Below are positions 8,754-19,005 of a DNA stretch of 30,725 bases, one piece after another. The DNA comes from Priapulus caudatus (Eukaryota > Priapulida > Priapulimorpha > Priapulimorphida > Priapulidae). The translations under genes were made by a program, and so were the position numbers. The stretch covers positions 30,842-61,566 of the forward strand of contig NW_014577590.1 in the NCBI RefSeq assembly GCF_000485595.1, read 5' to 3'. The notes below the pieces were generated by a model that did not search any database, had not been told where the DNA came from, and worked only from the letters and a program-made list of their open reading frames with translations. The first letter of the stretch is position 1, and each line of letters begins with the position of its first letter.

Positions 8754-8969
8754 GTAACGCTCATAGGGTACGTCTATGTCCCCCAGGATACTGCCGGAAC
8801 GTACCCTGGGTACGGTCCGGCACACCGGAACGTACCCTGGTAACTATTTGATATGGTTATGGTTAGGGTTAGGATTAGGGAGTAGGCGAGGTACGGTCCG
8901 GCATATTAGATATAGTACCAGGGTACGTTCCGGCAGTACCCTGGGTGACATAGACCCTCTCAGCGATAC
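8754..8969. mobile_element. GGTCTATGTCCCCC-family MITE, copy 2, with telomere-like core
   Basis: The left arm GTAACGCTCATAGGG..CTATGTCCCCCAGG pairs with the complement of the right arm (GTATCGCTGAGAGGGTCTATG). The arms continue through GCCGGAACGTACCCTGG. TA flanks both ends (8752-8753, 8970-8971). The centre (8855-8885) reads GGTTAGGGTTAGG. It shares the terminus with the larger element at 3995-4432. No ORF. Confidence 0.78.
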
Positions 8970-8970
8970 T

Positions 8971-9110
8971 AACTCGGAGTTAAAACATTTAACTCCGAGT
9001 TACTTAACTCAGGATTTAATCCATGTTTATGAAACCCAAATTTAACTCGGAGTTTACTAACTCAGAGTTAGCGAGTTAAACTCAGAGTTAGCTTTAAATC
9101 AGAGTTAAAG
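8971..9110. repeat. Cluster of AACTCNGAGTT palindromes
   Basis: AACTCGGAGTT, AACTCCGAGTT, AACTCAGAGTT and partial forms occur about eight times in 140 bases in both orientations, allowing several alternative hairpins. It abuts the right end of the preceding MITE. Confidence 0.85.
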
Positions 9111-9179
9111 TTAATCCACGTCCGTGGAATCCACGTCAGGCATTTTCTAAACACGCTTCCCCCCCAACACGTTCGCGAT

Positions 9180-9290
9180 GTGTAACCCTAACCCACACCA
9201 AAACCACAAAAATCGTCGGTGTGGGCCATGGTCAGACTCAGAGGAATCTCGGACTAGGTTAGGGATAGGGTTATAGGGTTAGGGTTTTTG
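9180..9290. repeat. Short interstitial telomere-like repeats
   Basis: TAACCCTAACCC at 9182 is followed about 70 bases later by the complement orientation GGTTAGGG.. ATAGGGTTAGGG (9256-9286). The facing orientation suggests the core or arms of another inverted-repeat element, but I could not define its ends. Confidence 0.6.
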
Positions 9291-9345
9291 CATCATTCCT
9301 TTGAATATGACGGAAAGTCTGTGCATCAGTTGATGTAGTCCGAGC

Positions 9346-9628
9346 CAGTAATGGATATGATCAGTAATCAGTATCAGTAATTAGTATCAGTAATTAGTAT
9401 CAGTAATGTAATTGATAAACTCGATCGCACCCTTAGATTAGCAAAGCGGAATTTAGTCCGAGCCGACGCAGACCCCAGTAATGGATCCATATGATCAGTA
9501 ATCAGTATCAGTAATTAGTATCAGTAATGTAATTGATAAACCCGCACCCTCAGATTAGCAAAGCGGAGTTATAACGTCTGCATTTGCGGACTAAGCGGAA
9601 TTATAACGTCTGCATTTGCGGACTACAG
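9346..9628 (+). repeat. Tandem duplications (130-bp period, then 32-bp period)
   Basis: CAGTAATGG..GATCAGTAATCAGTATC begins at 9346 and again at 9476, with the shared tail TTAGATTAGCAAAGCGGA. Inside, AGTATCAGTAATT is itself repeated. At 9563 and 9595, GCGGANTTATAACGTCTGCA and TTGCGGACTA form a 32-bp doublet. Confidence 0.9.
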
Positions 9629-9791
9629 TTTGTCAGTTGATGATACACAGAAATTGTGCATCACTTCGGACGATACCTGTAACATAACCTAAGCCTAAGG
9701 CGCCTAAAGTGGATTTGCACCATTTTATCCATAGAAGTATAACATAGTCAGTAGATTTACTAGTACAAAAACTACAATAAAGCCAGTTTAC

Positions 9792-10018
9792 CTAAGAATA
9801 TGATTTGACATTGACCTGTACTCTGTAGTCTTGACACCGGCACGCATCTGCGCGATAGCCTTGTTGCATGCACGTACATGTTGCATTCGTAAGTACCCGG
9901 ATGTTTTCAAGGCATTTACGTTTTGGGAAACTGAAACCTTGTACTGTAGTTGTAGACCTCTGCCTCGTAGGACAGACCAAACAGACAAAACCATTTCGGC
10001 CGAGAGAAAAGCTTTCAT
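9792..10018 (-). CDS. Candidate first coding exon, possibly an alternative start of GLYCTK
   Basis: Read on the minus strand, an ATG at 10016-10018 opens 75 codons plus two bases, ending CTT AG at a donor-like GTAAAC (9791 down). If unspliced, the frame stops two bases later, giving a 76-residue protein. The composition looks like real protein. It begins MKAFLSAEMVLSVWSVLRGRG, is rich in Ser, Leu, Arg and Lys, has no Asp and very few Glu, and suggests a mitochondrial leader. I do not recognise the family. The exon lies 3.4 kb upstream of GLYCTK exon 1 on the same strand and leaves the same phase (two bases, AG). It could therefore splice directly to GLYCTK exon 2 as an alternative first exon. 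A separate small gene or a chance ORF are the alternatives. Confidence 0.35.
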
Positions 10019-10159
10019 ATTGTTAATTCTTATTTTCTTTATCAGTGTCGTTTGGTTGTGAAGGAGCTGCAACTGAGATGTAGGTACGTGCTGAGTTACA
10101 GAACACGTTGCATGTCAGACTCATTTATACTGTCTAGATATATGTCAATCGGCGGATAA

Positions 10160-10670
10160 TTCTTGTAAAACGAACCAGGACGAGTGTGGACACCACAGAC
10201 CTGTTTGTGTCTATGATATATGCTTATAATTGCCCAACCCACCCTAATTGCCATAAATTTTTTTTTAAATATCAAAACCCTAGCCCTTATTCTTCACCGG
10301 TGGAGCCGTCCCGCCCGATAGTCGGGCTCCAGGATACCGCAAAAATGAGCAAAATCGTTTGAACCTAAAACCTGGACTGAAGTGCCATGCATGTCCGCCA
10401 TTTTTTCCGAAAAAATTACCCGGTGGCTCGAAGTACCGTCATCGACCTGGCGTGCTTAAAATAGGAGCCGTTCCATATGGGAGGCATAGCACGTCAGCAA
10501 CTATACCGCCGCACCATTTCAACTATGTAGCCAACGGTTCCTGAGTTTATCGTTGCAAATGGCGTAGCGAATGTTGACGGAACGGTGACGGACGCCGGAG
10601 CGGAGCGTACGACGGACGACCGACCCATGGCGAATGGCTCAGCTTGAGCCGATGTCCAAGGTAAGCTAAG
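10160..10670 (+). repeat. Dispersed module, copy 1 of 3
   Basis: Ordered blocks shared with 11755-12345 and 12960-13395 are: TCTTGTAAAACG, TATAATTGCCCAA, AAACCCTAGC, GAGCAAAATCG.TTGAACCT, GTGGCTCGAA.GTAC, ACTATACC and GATGTC.AAGGTNAGCTA. Numerous small indels separate the copies and no frame is kept. Nothing else is seen between 10073 and 10160. Confidence 0.85.
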
Positions 10671-11270
10671 AAATTGGGGTGGCTATTGATGCCCTCAGCG
10701 CAATGCTGAACAGGTAGCGCGACCACAAACTTGTAATAATGTGACGAATTTCGGGTGCCTCGTGTGCCCGCGTTTTTTCGGAAGAAGTTCGGTGCTAGAC
10801 CCATTCCACGCAATCGAAGAAAAAATTGGGATTCTTGGGCGCGTGAGATTTTGGCGTGAGATTCTGCGTGACGATTCTTGCGTGAGAGTTTTCTGAGAGC
10901 CTAGTCAAGAAATGTGCGTGAGAGGGCGTGGAGATTGTGGCTGAATTGGCGTGAGTCTGCATGGCCAAACGCGAATGTCAGTCCGTGTCGAGGCTTAATT
11001 TTGTGTGAGCCAGCTGGTAACATACATGGCATGATCATTGACCTATTAACTTATTACATGCAGCATGTATGAGTCAATAATGTAACCCAACAAGAGTATA
11101 GGGTTGGGTAATGCTACATGAAAGGCGATATGGCGGGCCATATATTAGACTATTTATATAGGGACATTATACTAAGACCTATATATACTGAGTACTGCTG
11201 TAGAGTCTGTAACGGCACTATATTACGCGTCCTACAGACTATATCAGCTATATTAACTCGCACCAGGGAC
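10671..11270. other. Unique sequence, no gene seen
   Basis: It contains several spaced GCGTGAGA/GCGTGAGT motifs (10840-10960), an irregular short repeat. The minus-strand frame at 10547-10813 has no recognisable motif and overlaps copy 1 of the dispersed module. Confidence 0.5.
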
Positions 11271-11277
11271 CGTGAGC

Positions 11278-11361
11278 AAAATAAAAAATAAAAATGTGTT
11301 ATATAAAAAAAGAAGTTCTCTTTTCTTCTCTTTTTAAATAACACATTTTTATTTTTTATTT
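11278..11361. repeat. Hairpin with perfect 24-bp AT-rich arms
   Basis: 11278-11301 is the exact reverse complement of 11338-11361 (core AAAAATGTGTTAT), with a 36-base loop that pairs further (AAAAAAAGAAG / CTTCTCTTTTT). It could be a small foldback element. Confidence 0.9.
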
Positions 11362-11403
11362 CGCCTCAGGTGCCTGTGATATTACTACTCTAGTATAGTA
11401 TAC

Positions 11404-11428
11404 NNNNNNNNNNNNNNNNNNNNNNNNN
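11404..11428. other. Assembly gap (25 N)
   Basis: A run of 25 N of unknown true length sits between AT-rich sequences, within the region of repeated modules. Confidence 1.
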
Positions 11429-11754
11429 GATAAATTCAGTTTTAATTTGAGCAGACCTCACGTATCATTACTACGGAGAAACGAAGAGTATATATGGAGA
11501 ACTCCCATTATAATACTCTTGATAATTAATAGCTGTCATTTTTATGTGAAATAATAAATAATAATTATAGATATTATAAAATTATCAAATAGTTTATAAA
11601 CCAAAATGAATCACAATTGTGACGCGAGTAGATGGCGTATGACCCGCTGTTGATATTTTTAGCATAACATCATTATATCAGAATAGATAATATATAAATA
11701 ATAATAAGTATAAATATAATATGTTCATAGCTAGGAATTTTGCATTAAGTATTG

Positions 11755-12345
11755 TCAATGAAATCTTGTAAAACGCAACCAGGACGATGTGTGACACCAC
11801 AACTGTTTGTTATTCTGCGTGTCTATACTAATATGCTATATAATTGCCCAAACCCTAGCATAATCTTGCATAATTTTTTGTTGGAATATCTGATTGAAAT
11901 TTGAATATTGAAAATTTTTTTGAAAATGAATAAATCTGAAAAATATTTGAAATCATTTGAAAATTTGTAATATCTGACTCGATATCTTGGAATATCTAGA
12001 CCGTTATCTCTAGCCCACTTATTCATTACACATACCACAAATATGAGCAAAAATCCCGTTGAACCTGATGACTAATTGGCAATTCCCATTTTTACCAAAA
12101 AATTGCGTGGCTCGAAAGATACGTCGACTTGGTGTGCTTTCCAAAATAGGACGTTCTAATATGGGCAGCATGAGCATGTAACAACTATACCCAATTTCAA
12201 AACACTGTGGGTCAAACGAGCTCCTGAGGTTATCGTTGACCGCTAGCCAAATAGTTGACCGGACGACGCGATGGACGACGGACGTACGGGACGAGACCCA
12301 TAGCAATTAAGCTCAGCCTGACGATGTCAAAGTGAGCTATATGAT
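11755..12345 (+). repeat. Dispersed module, copy 2 of 3
   Basis: It has the same ordered blocks as 10160-10670. The similarity to copy 3 starts further upstream: TTTATAAACCAAAATGAA..GTAGATGGC at about 11590 recurs at about 12688. The spacing is thus roughly 1.1 kb, like a diverged tandem duplication. Confidence 0.85.
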
Positions 12346-12394
12346 GGAGATATTATTTTGAATTCAGAAAATCTAAGGGGGAAGCTTAGCCGTC

Positions 12395-12525
12395 GGTGTG
12401 CGCGCGGGGGGGGGCGTGGGGGGGCGGGTGGCGGGGTCTGGGTGAGAGTGGCAGCGGGGGGGGGAGGGGGGGGGGGGGCGGGGGCCGGGGGGGGGGGTGG
12501 GGGGGGGGGGGGGGGGGACAGGGGT
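12395..12525 (+). repeat. Poly-G tract
   Basis: G runs of 7 to about 20 with single-base interruptions, almost without A or T. The Gly-rich and Pro-rich frames over it are artefacts. The exact length is unlikely to be assembled correctly. Confidence 0.95.
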
Positions 12526-12549
12526 GGTGCGGTGGAGGGAGAGAAATTT

Positions 12550-13462
12550 TTAAATGAAAGTGATCAATGACACCTGTAGCCCTCACCACAAAAAAGGACA
12601 CAAATGAGTGAGTAAGACAAAGTCAGTATTAATGAGCAACCAATCGACGTACACTTATAAGAACGAATTGCCATCTGATATATCGCAATATAATTTATAA
12701 CCAAAATGAAATTCACATTTGTGCACCGTAGATGGCCGCGCTTACCGCTTTGTTGTAGCGATGTGTTTTGAAATAAATAGGTTATGCTGCGTTTCCGACA
12801 TGTTTTGTACAACTTTACTCTAATTCAGACGTTTTATCTGCAGGGTGGAGAGCGAAATACCACATTTTGCGAGTGTCAAAGGATATTTGCGCAATTTAAA
12901 TCTTCGCTAAAAGACGAACAGACGGGATGGTGCGTAGAGCCAACACGGACGTGGTTTGCTGCTATATAATATCCCCTTATATAATTGGCCAGAACCCCTT
13001 ACCTAATTTGCATAAGTTTTTTTTTTAACTATCCAAACCCTAGCCCTTATTCATGTGCCATAGCCAAACAATGAGCAAAATCGGTTGAACCTAAACTGGA
13101 CTAATGCCATGCATTCCCAGTGTTTTTCCAAAAATTTACGTGAGTCCGAAAGTACGGTGACTGGCTCGTGGCTATCAAAATTAGAGCGTTCCAATGAGCG
13201 ATGCGACAGTAACAGACGTGATACCCAATTTCAAACATGTGAGCCAAACAGCGTTCCTGAGTTCATCAGGTTACCGGTAGCGAATGATCGACGAGACGGG
13301 GGGGGGCGGGACGGGAGCATACGGGAAGTACGGACGAACGACGACCCCATGCCAAATAGCCTTCAGGCTTGCACGATGTCAAAGGTAGCTAAAAATGGAG
13401 GTCCTCACTCATTTGTGTCCTTTTTTGTGGTGAGCTACAGTGTCATTGACACTTTCATTAAA
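12550..13462. mobile_element. Possible element bounded by 60-bp inverted repeats
   Basis: 12550-12612 and the reverse complement of 13404-13462 share AATGAAAGTG, CAATGACAC, CTCACCACAAAAAAGGACAC and AAATGAGTGAG with a few indels. The 790 bases between hold dispersed-module copy 3 and no transposase. Flanking duplications were not found, so it may be two inverted copies of one repeat rather than one element. Confidence 0.5.
12960..13395 (+). repeat. Dispersed module, copy 3 of 3
   Basis: It carries the same ordered blocks as the other two copies (CCAAACCCTAGCCC, GAGCAAAATCGGTTGAACCT, GATGTCAAAGGTAGCTA). The plus-strand frame at 13085-13474 is chance within this repeat. Confidence 0.85.
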
Positions 13463-13470
13463 GCTACCCC

Positions 13471-14234
13471 TTGAGAGCCCTGATGTATTGTATTCTAAAA
13501 TTAAAATAAGTATGGAATACCGGTACTGTTTTCAGATATCGCTTTAATCATACCAGGACGAAATTAGAAATGATGGAGGTCTGTAACACGTACACAACAT
13601 GATGCTAATTTTTTTTTTATCTGAAGCACAGAACATGTGTTGAAACAAACTGAAGTGAACTGGTACAGTCACATGCACTCACAGTACATATTATTCTCTC
13701 TCCCCAAGTTATTATAGTAGCTAGGTCTTTCAGAAGGTATAACAAAGACGGATTAAGAGTTTAATTAGGGTATACTACCGATATATCAAACATGAATGTC
13801 TACTGTCAATTAGCAGTTTTGACTTTTTGTTACACATGATTACGCATACAAGAGTTTCATGAGTGCATGTTATTTTTGTTGGTATAGAAACATGTATCAA
13901 CACGTGATGGGGTATCATCGGTTAGACTGCCTTCCAGCCCGGCGATTATTCTGCCCCAAGTGTGTGAACATTGTCATTTACTGATTTAGCCAGACAGGTT
14001 TAGATTTGCTCCGATCAGAGCGTCTCGGTGTCTTGACCAATGTAGTAATTAATGTGGCAGGTGGATGCACTTATGGTTGCTGTTGGTTGGGAGTAGTAGC
14101 CATTGTTGGTGTACCGAGTGGCAATGACTCGCTAGTAAAATCAGTGACTGGTTGTTAGGATCACTCCTTGGGACAGGTACAGATATCTATGGTACTGCAT
14201 ACAGGCACTGCATATGGATATATGCAGACAGGGG
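13471..14234. other. Unique sequence, no gene seen
   Basis: AT-rich with no motif that I recognise. Some of the part just before 14235 may belong to the retrotransposon remnant but is too diverged to tell. Confidence 0.45.
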
Positions 14235-14500
14235 GGATACATTGCTTCCGGAGATGGCTACACAAGGCGGTTCGGCGACATTGTCACTGAGGGGCCAAAT
14301 AAGACAAAATGTATTGTCATGATGCGCTCCTGTGTGCAGATGATATTGAGGAAAGCTGTTTTCAAGCTTGTCGCTGGCTGGACATAGTTGGATTTGTTGG
14401 ATTCGAGGTTACACTTGACAGTGTTCGACCTTGCAAGAAACACCTACAAGCTATCGCTGACTTCCCCACCCCAAAGAACATCACAGACACAGCGAGATTC
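14235..14500 (+). pseudogene. Ty3/Gypsy-type reverse transcriptase fragment, degenerate
   Basis: Two plus-strand frames give consecutive pieces of a Gypsy-like reverse transcriptase palm/thumb region. First GDGYTRRF and PNKTKC, then after a shift ALLCADDIEES, GFEVTLDSVRPCKK and FPTPKNITDTARF. The last two match the segment after the active site of Metaviridae polymerases, where the primer grip meets the connection domain. The shift (about two extra bases near 14319) falls at the catalytic Asp pair, so the copy is dead. It stops abruptly where a hAT-like repeat begins. No gag, integrase or LTR is visible. Confidence 0.8.
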
Positions 14501-14695
14501 AAGAGTCAAATACTCCCTGATTTACTGTCGGACTCTCTGATTTGAGGTCCGTGTGACTCCCTGAAAATTCTGTTATACTAACTATAGTTCGTTCCAGCGA
14601 ACGGCGTCGAGGAATTACTGTATTTTTTCGGCAAATATCCAAAGAAAATTTGGCAGACGTGCCAACCACATGAATCTTCAGAATAAGCACTCTAA
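14497..14695 (+). mobile_element. hAT-like MITE, partial copy 2
   Basis: Shared with 6985-7185 in the same order: GAGTCAAATACTCCCTGATT, GTGTGACTCCCTGAAAATTC, ATACTAACT, GTTCGTTCCAG, AATTTGGCAGACGTG and CACATGAATCTT. Neither CAGGGT terminus is present. It abuts the reverse transcriptase fragment, suggesting insertion and truncation or a chimeric repeat. Confidence 0.8.
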
Positions 14696-14699
14696 TGTT

Positions 14700-15250
14700 C
14701 TGCGCTTTAGCGTCGTATTGTAATACATTCGTGTTAGTTTTTGAAACTCTACAGACTGCACGAAACTTTGTCCTTGCGAGTGATTTTGCTGTGAATGCGA
14801 GAGTTCGCTAGTCTTTGTGAGGGGACAACACGGTGGGGTGGGGGGGAGGTGTTGTTGGGCCCCGGCCAGGGGGGGTGCGACTTAGCCGCGCACGCGGAGG
14901 TTAGTACATGTTGTCAGGTCGTTATGTTCCACTGCGAGTTCAAATGGGTCTCGCTGTAACTAAGGTTGGTTGAATTGGAAAAAACTAAACACCCTTTGTG
15001 ATTGGCTCGCTAGAACGAGATATTCTTAAAAATGCGAACCGTACGAATGGAAGTTTAGGGCTGAAAAGGGGTCTCCCCGGGCACATACGCTACCCGATCA
15101 ATATATAATAATGGAGTGCCCCCCCCCCTCCCCGGGTCTAATACATCTTATGCGGCACGTGCACGGCCTGAGCTCGACTCTCATTAGGACCTACATGAAA
15201 TAACTTGCCTGTTACAGCATTGTCACTATAGTCTATACTAATAGTTACTT
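14700..15250. other. No gene seen; G and C runs
   Basis: It contains GGGGTGGGGGGGAGG at about 14833 and a C run at 15120-15137. The rest is unique and non-coding by inspection. Confidence 0.45.
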
Positions 15251-15257
15251 TTCCATA

Positions 15258-15312
15258 GTATCTAGGTATCTAGGTATCTAGGTATCTAGGTATCTAGGTA
15301 TCTAGGTATCTT
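15258..15312 (+). repeat. Octanucleotide microsatellite (GTATCTAG)n
   Basis: About seven perfect units of GTATCTAG. Confidence 0.95.
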
Positions 15313-15454
15313 CGATGTATGTTGTTGCTCTGTCAGGAGCCAACATATTATAATATTCTTGCTTGTTAAGAATATGTATTTATATATCATTATCTCATAG
15401 CTTTCAAATGTAGTGCAAATATCATCCAATTATTCTAATATTCATCACTAAACT

Positions 15455-15602
15455 TAGCTTCATTCATTCATCCGTCCATCCACCCATCGATTTATCCATT
15501 TATTAATCCATTCAGTTATTTATGCATTTGCTCGCTCCATTCATTCATTCATTCATTCATTCATTCAATTCATTCATTTCATTCATTTATCATTCATTTA
15601 TT
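15455..15602 (+). repeat. ATTC/ATCC tetranucleotide microsatellite
   Basis: Degenerate CATCCATC/TTTATCCATT units lead into a pure (ATTC)n stretch at 15538-15565. From 15603 to 16100 I see only AT-rich unique sequence and a TA microsatellite at 15851-15872. Confidence 0.9.
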
Positions 15603-16169
15603 CACGATCATTCGATTTCACCTCCGATCATAGCAGATGTCTAGTGTACTGTCCAGCGTTTATTTGGATTTTATTTGCTTTAAAAGTCTGAATAAAGGTA
15701 TGAAGACGTTGCTCTCCTATTGAATGCATATTTATTATTGATAGGAATTTCATAGACGTTTTCTGTGTAACATTACTGTATGGGCGTGGCTATAGTGTAA
15801 TGTGTAAACATCATCGGTATCAGAAAAGAGCAATACATGATCATGGAGCTATATATATATATATATATATATACTAGCTATTACCGCACGCCATCCAGAC
15901 GGGTTTGAGTGGGTCTGATTTGAGATGGCGGTTTAGCCCATTTATCTCTCCACTTTAGCTTGAGGATGTATTTACAGTAAACGAAAAATACTGATATTTA
16001 GATCGAGTCATATATCAACTATTTGTTAAAAAAGTTGTCTAATTATTATATATAAAATCTGAAATTTACCGGCAGCGAAACGGAAGACGCACAGTAGGAA
16101 CGTCTAAAATGTCGAGAGCATTGGAGCCGGGTAAGCGCGCACGGTTTCAGACCTCCCGTTGTCAAATGT

Positions 16170-16745
16170 TTGCACGACACCGCGCGCACGTACGCACACT
16201 ACCGCATTCCACAACACATGACAGCATAGCGCCGCACAATCACACCGCGCACACGCGGCATGACATACCACATTTACACACGACAGCGGAAGGGGGCAGA
16301 GGAACAGAGTTGCGGCCGCCGGCGCGCAACACCACACACCAGCAACACAGCAGCACGCACAACGCACACGCACAGCACCCATACATACAGCACACTACAC
16401 ACACAGCACACAAAACGACACAACCACCCACACACACACACGACAACACGTCAGTGCACATGCGTACATAGGCACACACGAGACTTTTCGAGAGTCACGC
16501 ACAGCACGTAAACAGCGTTGACACACGCACACACAACCACACACACACACACACACACATACATACATACATACCACGATACAATACATAATGTGACAGT
16601 TGTACACACAACGCAACACACACACGCACACACACACACACACACAACACAGCACACACTCACACACACACACACGCACACACACGTAACACAGCACACA
16701 CACACACACACAGCACACACATACAGAACATACATACATGTACAG
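16170..16745 (+). repeat. CA-rich microsatellite region
   Basis: About 570 bases dominated by (CA)n, ACGCAC and CATACATA on the plus strand. It produces long His/Thr frames on the plus strand and Cys/Val frames on the minus strand, which are not genes. Confidence 0.95.
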
Positions 16746-16759
16746 TTGTAACACGACGC

Positions 16760-18390
16760 AGCGAAACAGGCACACAGCGTTCAGCTTGGGCGATAGTGCG
16801 ACGGTGATTCACTTCCATGCTGTGATTGCACGCTGCGCATTCGGTTCGAAATTTGCGATCTTAAAATTTGTGAGCAGGCTTGCGATGAGAGCACGTCATT
16901 ATTCACGCGAAGGCTGAATTCACGTAACTCTGCTTGACTGCAGTAGCGCATGGCGGATTTTGCGATCTTAAAAGTGTGTGGCGGGTTTCCGCCGAGAATG
17001 CCGCGAAGTTTCTTCCGGGACATAATTTTTAGGAAATTGCCTGAGAAAAGTCACTTTAAACGTCGAAAAATCGCGTTCTACGACGTAGGCGGAATGTATT
17101 CAGGACGTCCAAGAAGCGGCCCCAGCTCGAGTCGCGCTGAGCACACGCGGAGCACAGGTTTCGGAGGAGATACGTAAACCAAAGCAACACTTCGGCCCTT
17201 CCACTATTATATATGGAAATATATATATTATATATATATATATATATAATAAGAGTTTATCAACAGTGATTTATGTTTACTTGATATAATCAGGAGTGAA
17301 TAATAATAGATCTATTATTAATAATAGATATATAATATTTAATGTTATAAAACTAATTATATGGTGCTTTTAATTAACATGAAATTGCTAGAGGAATATG
17401 TAAATAAAGTCAATAAAATTACTTTCAGAAGGTTATATTGATTTGGGGGAGCTATAGGTTACTTAAATCTAAGCTCATTTGCATCCACACATATTAAGTA
17501 ATAGAACTTCTAATTTGTTGCGTAGAAGATGTAAAATGTGACAAACGGTAGCTTGAAGGGATGCCCTTATATATTACATATGCCCTTATTATCTACTGTG
17601 ACGATACATTGCACAGCCGTGTATCTGCCGTGTGTTGCGTTTAGAACTTGCAGTTTTTCTCTCTCTCCCACCTGTTTTGCTCCTTCCTGTGCTTTTTGTT
17701 GGATGTGTTGGCAATGGCAGTGAAAGAACTCCCGGTTGCATCTGAATTCTGATTGATGTTTCCTTCAGTGTGTCTTAGCTTCTCATGCGTATAGGGCTCG
17801 TTTTTCATCATGAATGAATGCATTGTTTGTTTGTATTGCTTTTTCACGTCAGTATGATATCTGCTTTCTTACCAAAGAATTTTTCAGATGTCCTGAACAT
17901 TTTAGTCAATGAAAACTGATTCCTAAGATAAATACGGAGAATATGGTGAATTAATGCTGTTTTTAAATAAGCTTATATTGCAAACAATTGAAAAATAAAA
18001 TTTTTAATATGCTTTCAATTTCAAGCCATTTGCAGTATCTCAATTTTAACCTGTGTTTCTGTACAATTTTCTGTAACAAATTACTGTAAATTTTTTAAAC
18101 TAATAAATAATCAATTAGGTTATGATAGCTTTAGAATAATGCTTAAAATCGAACTAATCTATACCCAAGACCTGTTTCCCCCTGTTAGGATCAGATAGAC
18201 GTGCTGACTGTCAATTCGAAATCGTGGAAAGTTGCATTTGTTGTGACGTGTAAGACAATAATGGTCTTACTGAATGTCTGACAACCATTTACCAGGCGCG
18301 TTTATAATGGCCTTTCTATCTACCCAGCATTTTATAGCATGTGTTTATTATTACCCAGCTTTAAAATCCCACAAAACATAATACGTCGGG
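16760..18390. other. No gene supported; direct repeat and AT-rich palindromes
   Basis: A short direct repeat (GCGATCTTAAAA..TGTG) occurs at 16854 and 16961. An AT-rich palindromic zone spans 17200-17345 (TA runs and AATAATAGATCTATTATT). A hydrophilic minus-strand frame at 17641-17847 looks somewhat protein-like but has no recognisable family. Confidence 0.4.
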
Positions 18391-18397
18391 AATCTAG

Positions 18398-18525
18398 AAG
18401 AGGGGGGTACAGGGGGGCGGGGTACGGGAGACGGGAGAGGAAGGGGGCGGGTACGGGAGACGGAGAGGAGGGGCGGGACGAGTCGGAGAAAAGAGGGCGG
18501 GGAGGCGGGAGTAGGAGCCAGTAGG
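18398..18525 (+). repeat. G-rich minisatellite-like tract
   Basis: Irregular units of GGGTACGGGAGACGGGAGAGG. A related G/A tract lies at 18780-18835 (GGGAGGGAGGCGGGAGGA, two copies). Confidence 0.8.
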
Positions 18526-19005
18526 CGGAGGATTTTCATCATCCCAAAACAAATATATATATATATGTATATATACCGTGAGAGAGACATGAGAGAAAAT
18601 ACTAAGTAGAGAGAAAAATAAAAAGAAAATTCATAGCACGAGAAATAAATACATGAGAAAAATACAATTGTACAGGATTAAATACATTATCACGCAAACT
18701 GTTAGAGAAACTATACAGTAGCATTCAAAAAGAGAATGGCAAAATTATAAAAGGATAGGGGATATAAGGGGAGTAGATGTGGTAGGGGGAGAGGGAGGGA
18801 GGCGGGAGGAGAGGGGGAGGGAGGCGGGAGGAAGCAACCTCTTTAGTTGCTCCGTACCCCACGTCCTAAGAAGAGTTGACCATTGGCTCAGTGCGAGTAT
18901 GCAACCGCCACCATGGTTCGGCAGCACGCATCGGCAACTGTTATAATATATACATCGCCTGTGTTCCTTTATCTCCCATACCCTCTCAGCGACGACTGTC
19001 CAACG

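Noticed and set aside
13085-13474. Plus-strand frame of 129 codons
   Set aside because: Lies across dispersed-module copy 3 and the right inverted arm; the other module copies do not keep the frame.
16104-16775. Cys/Val-rich and His/Thr-rich frames of 80-126 codons
   Set aside because: Products of the CA repeat on either strand.
17641-17847. Hydrophilic minus-strand frame with a donor-like AACAG/GTGGGA
   Set aside because: Composition is protein-like, but there is no known motif, no clear acceptor and no neighbouring exon.
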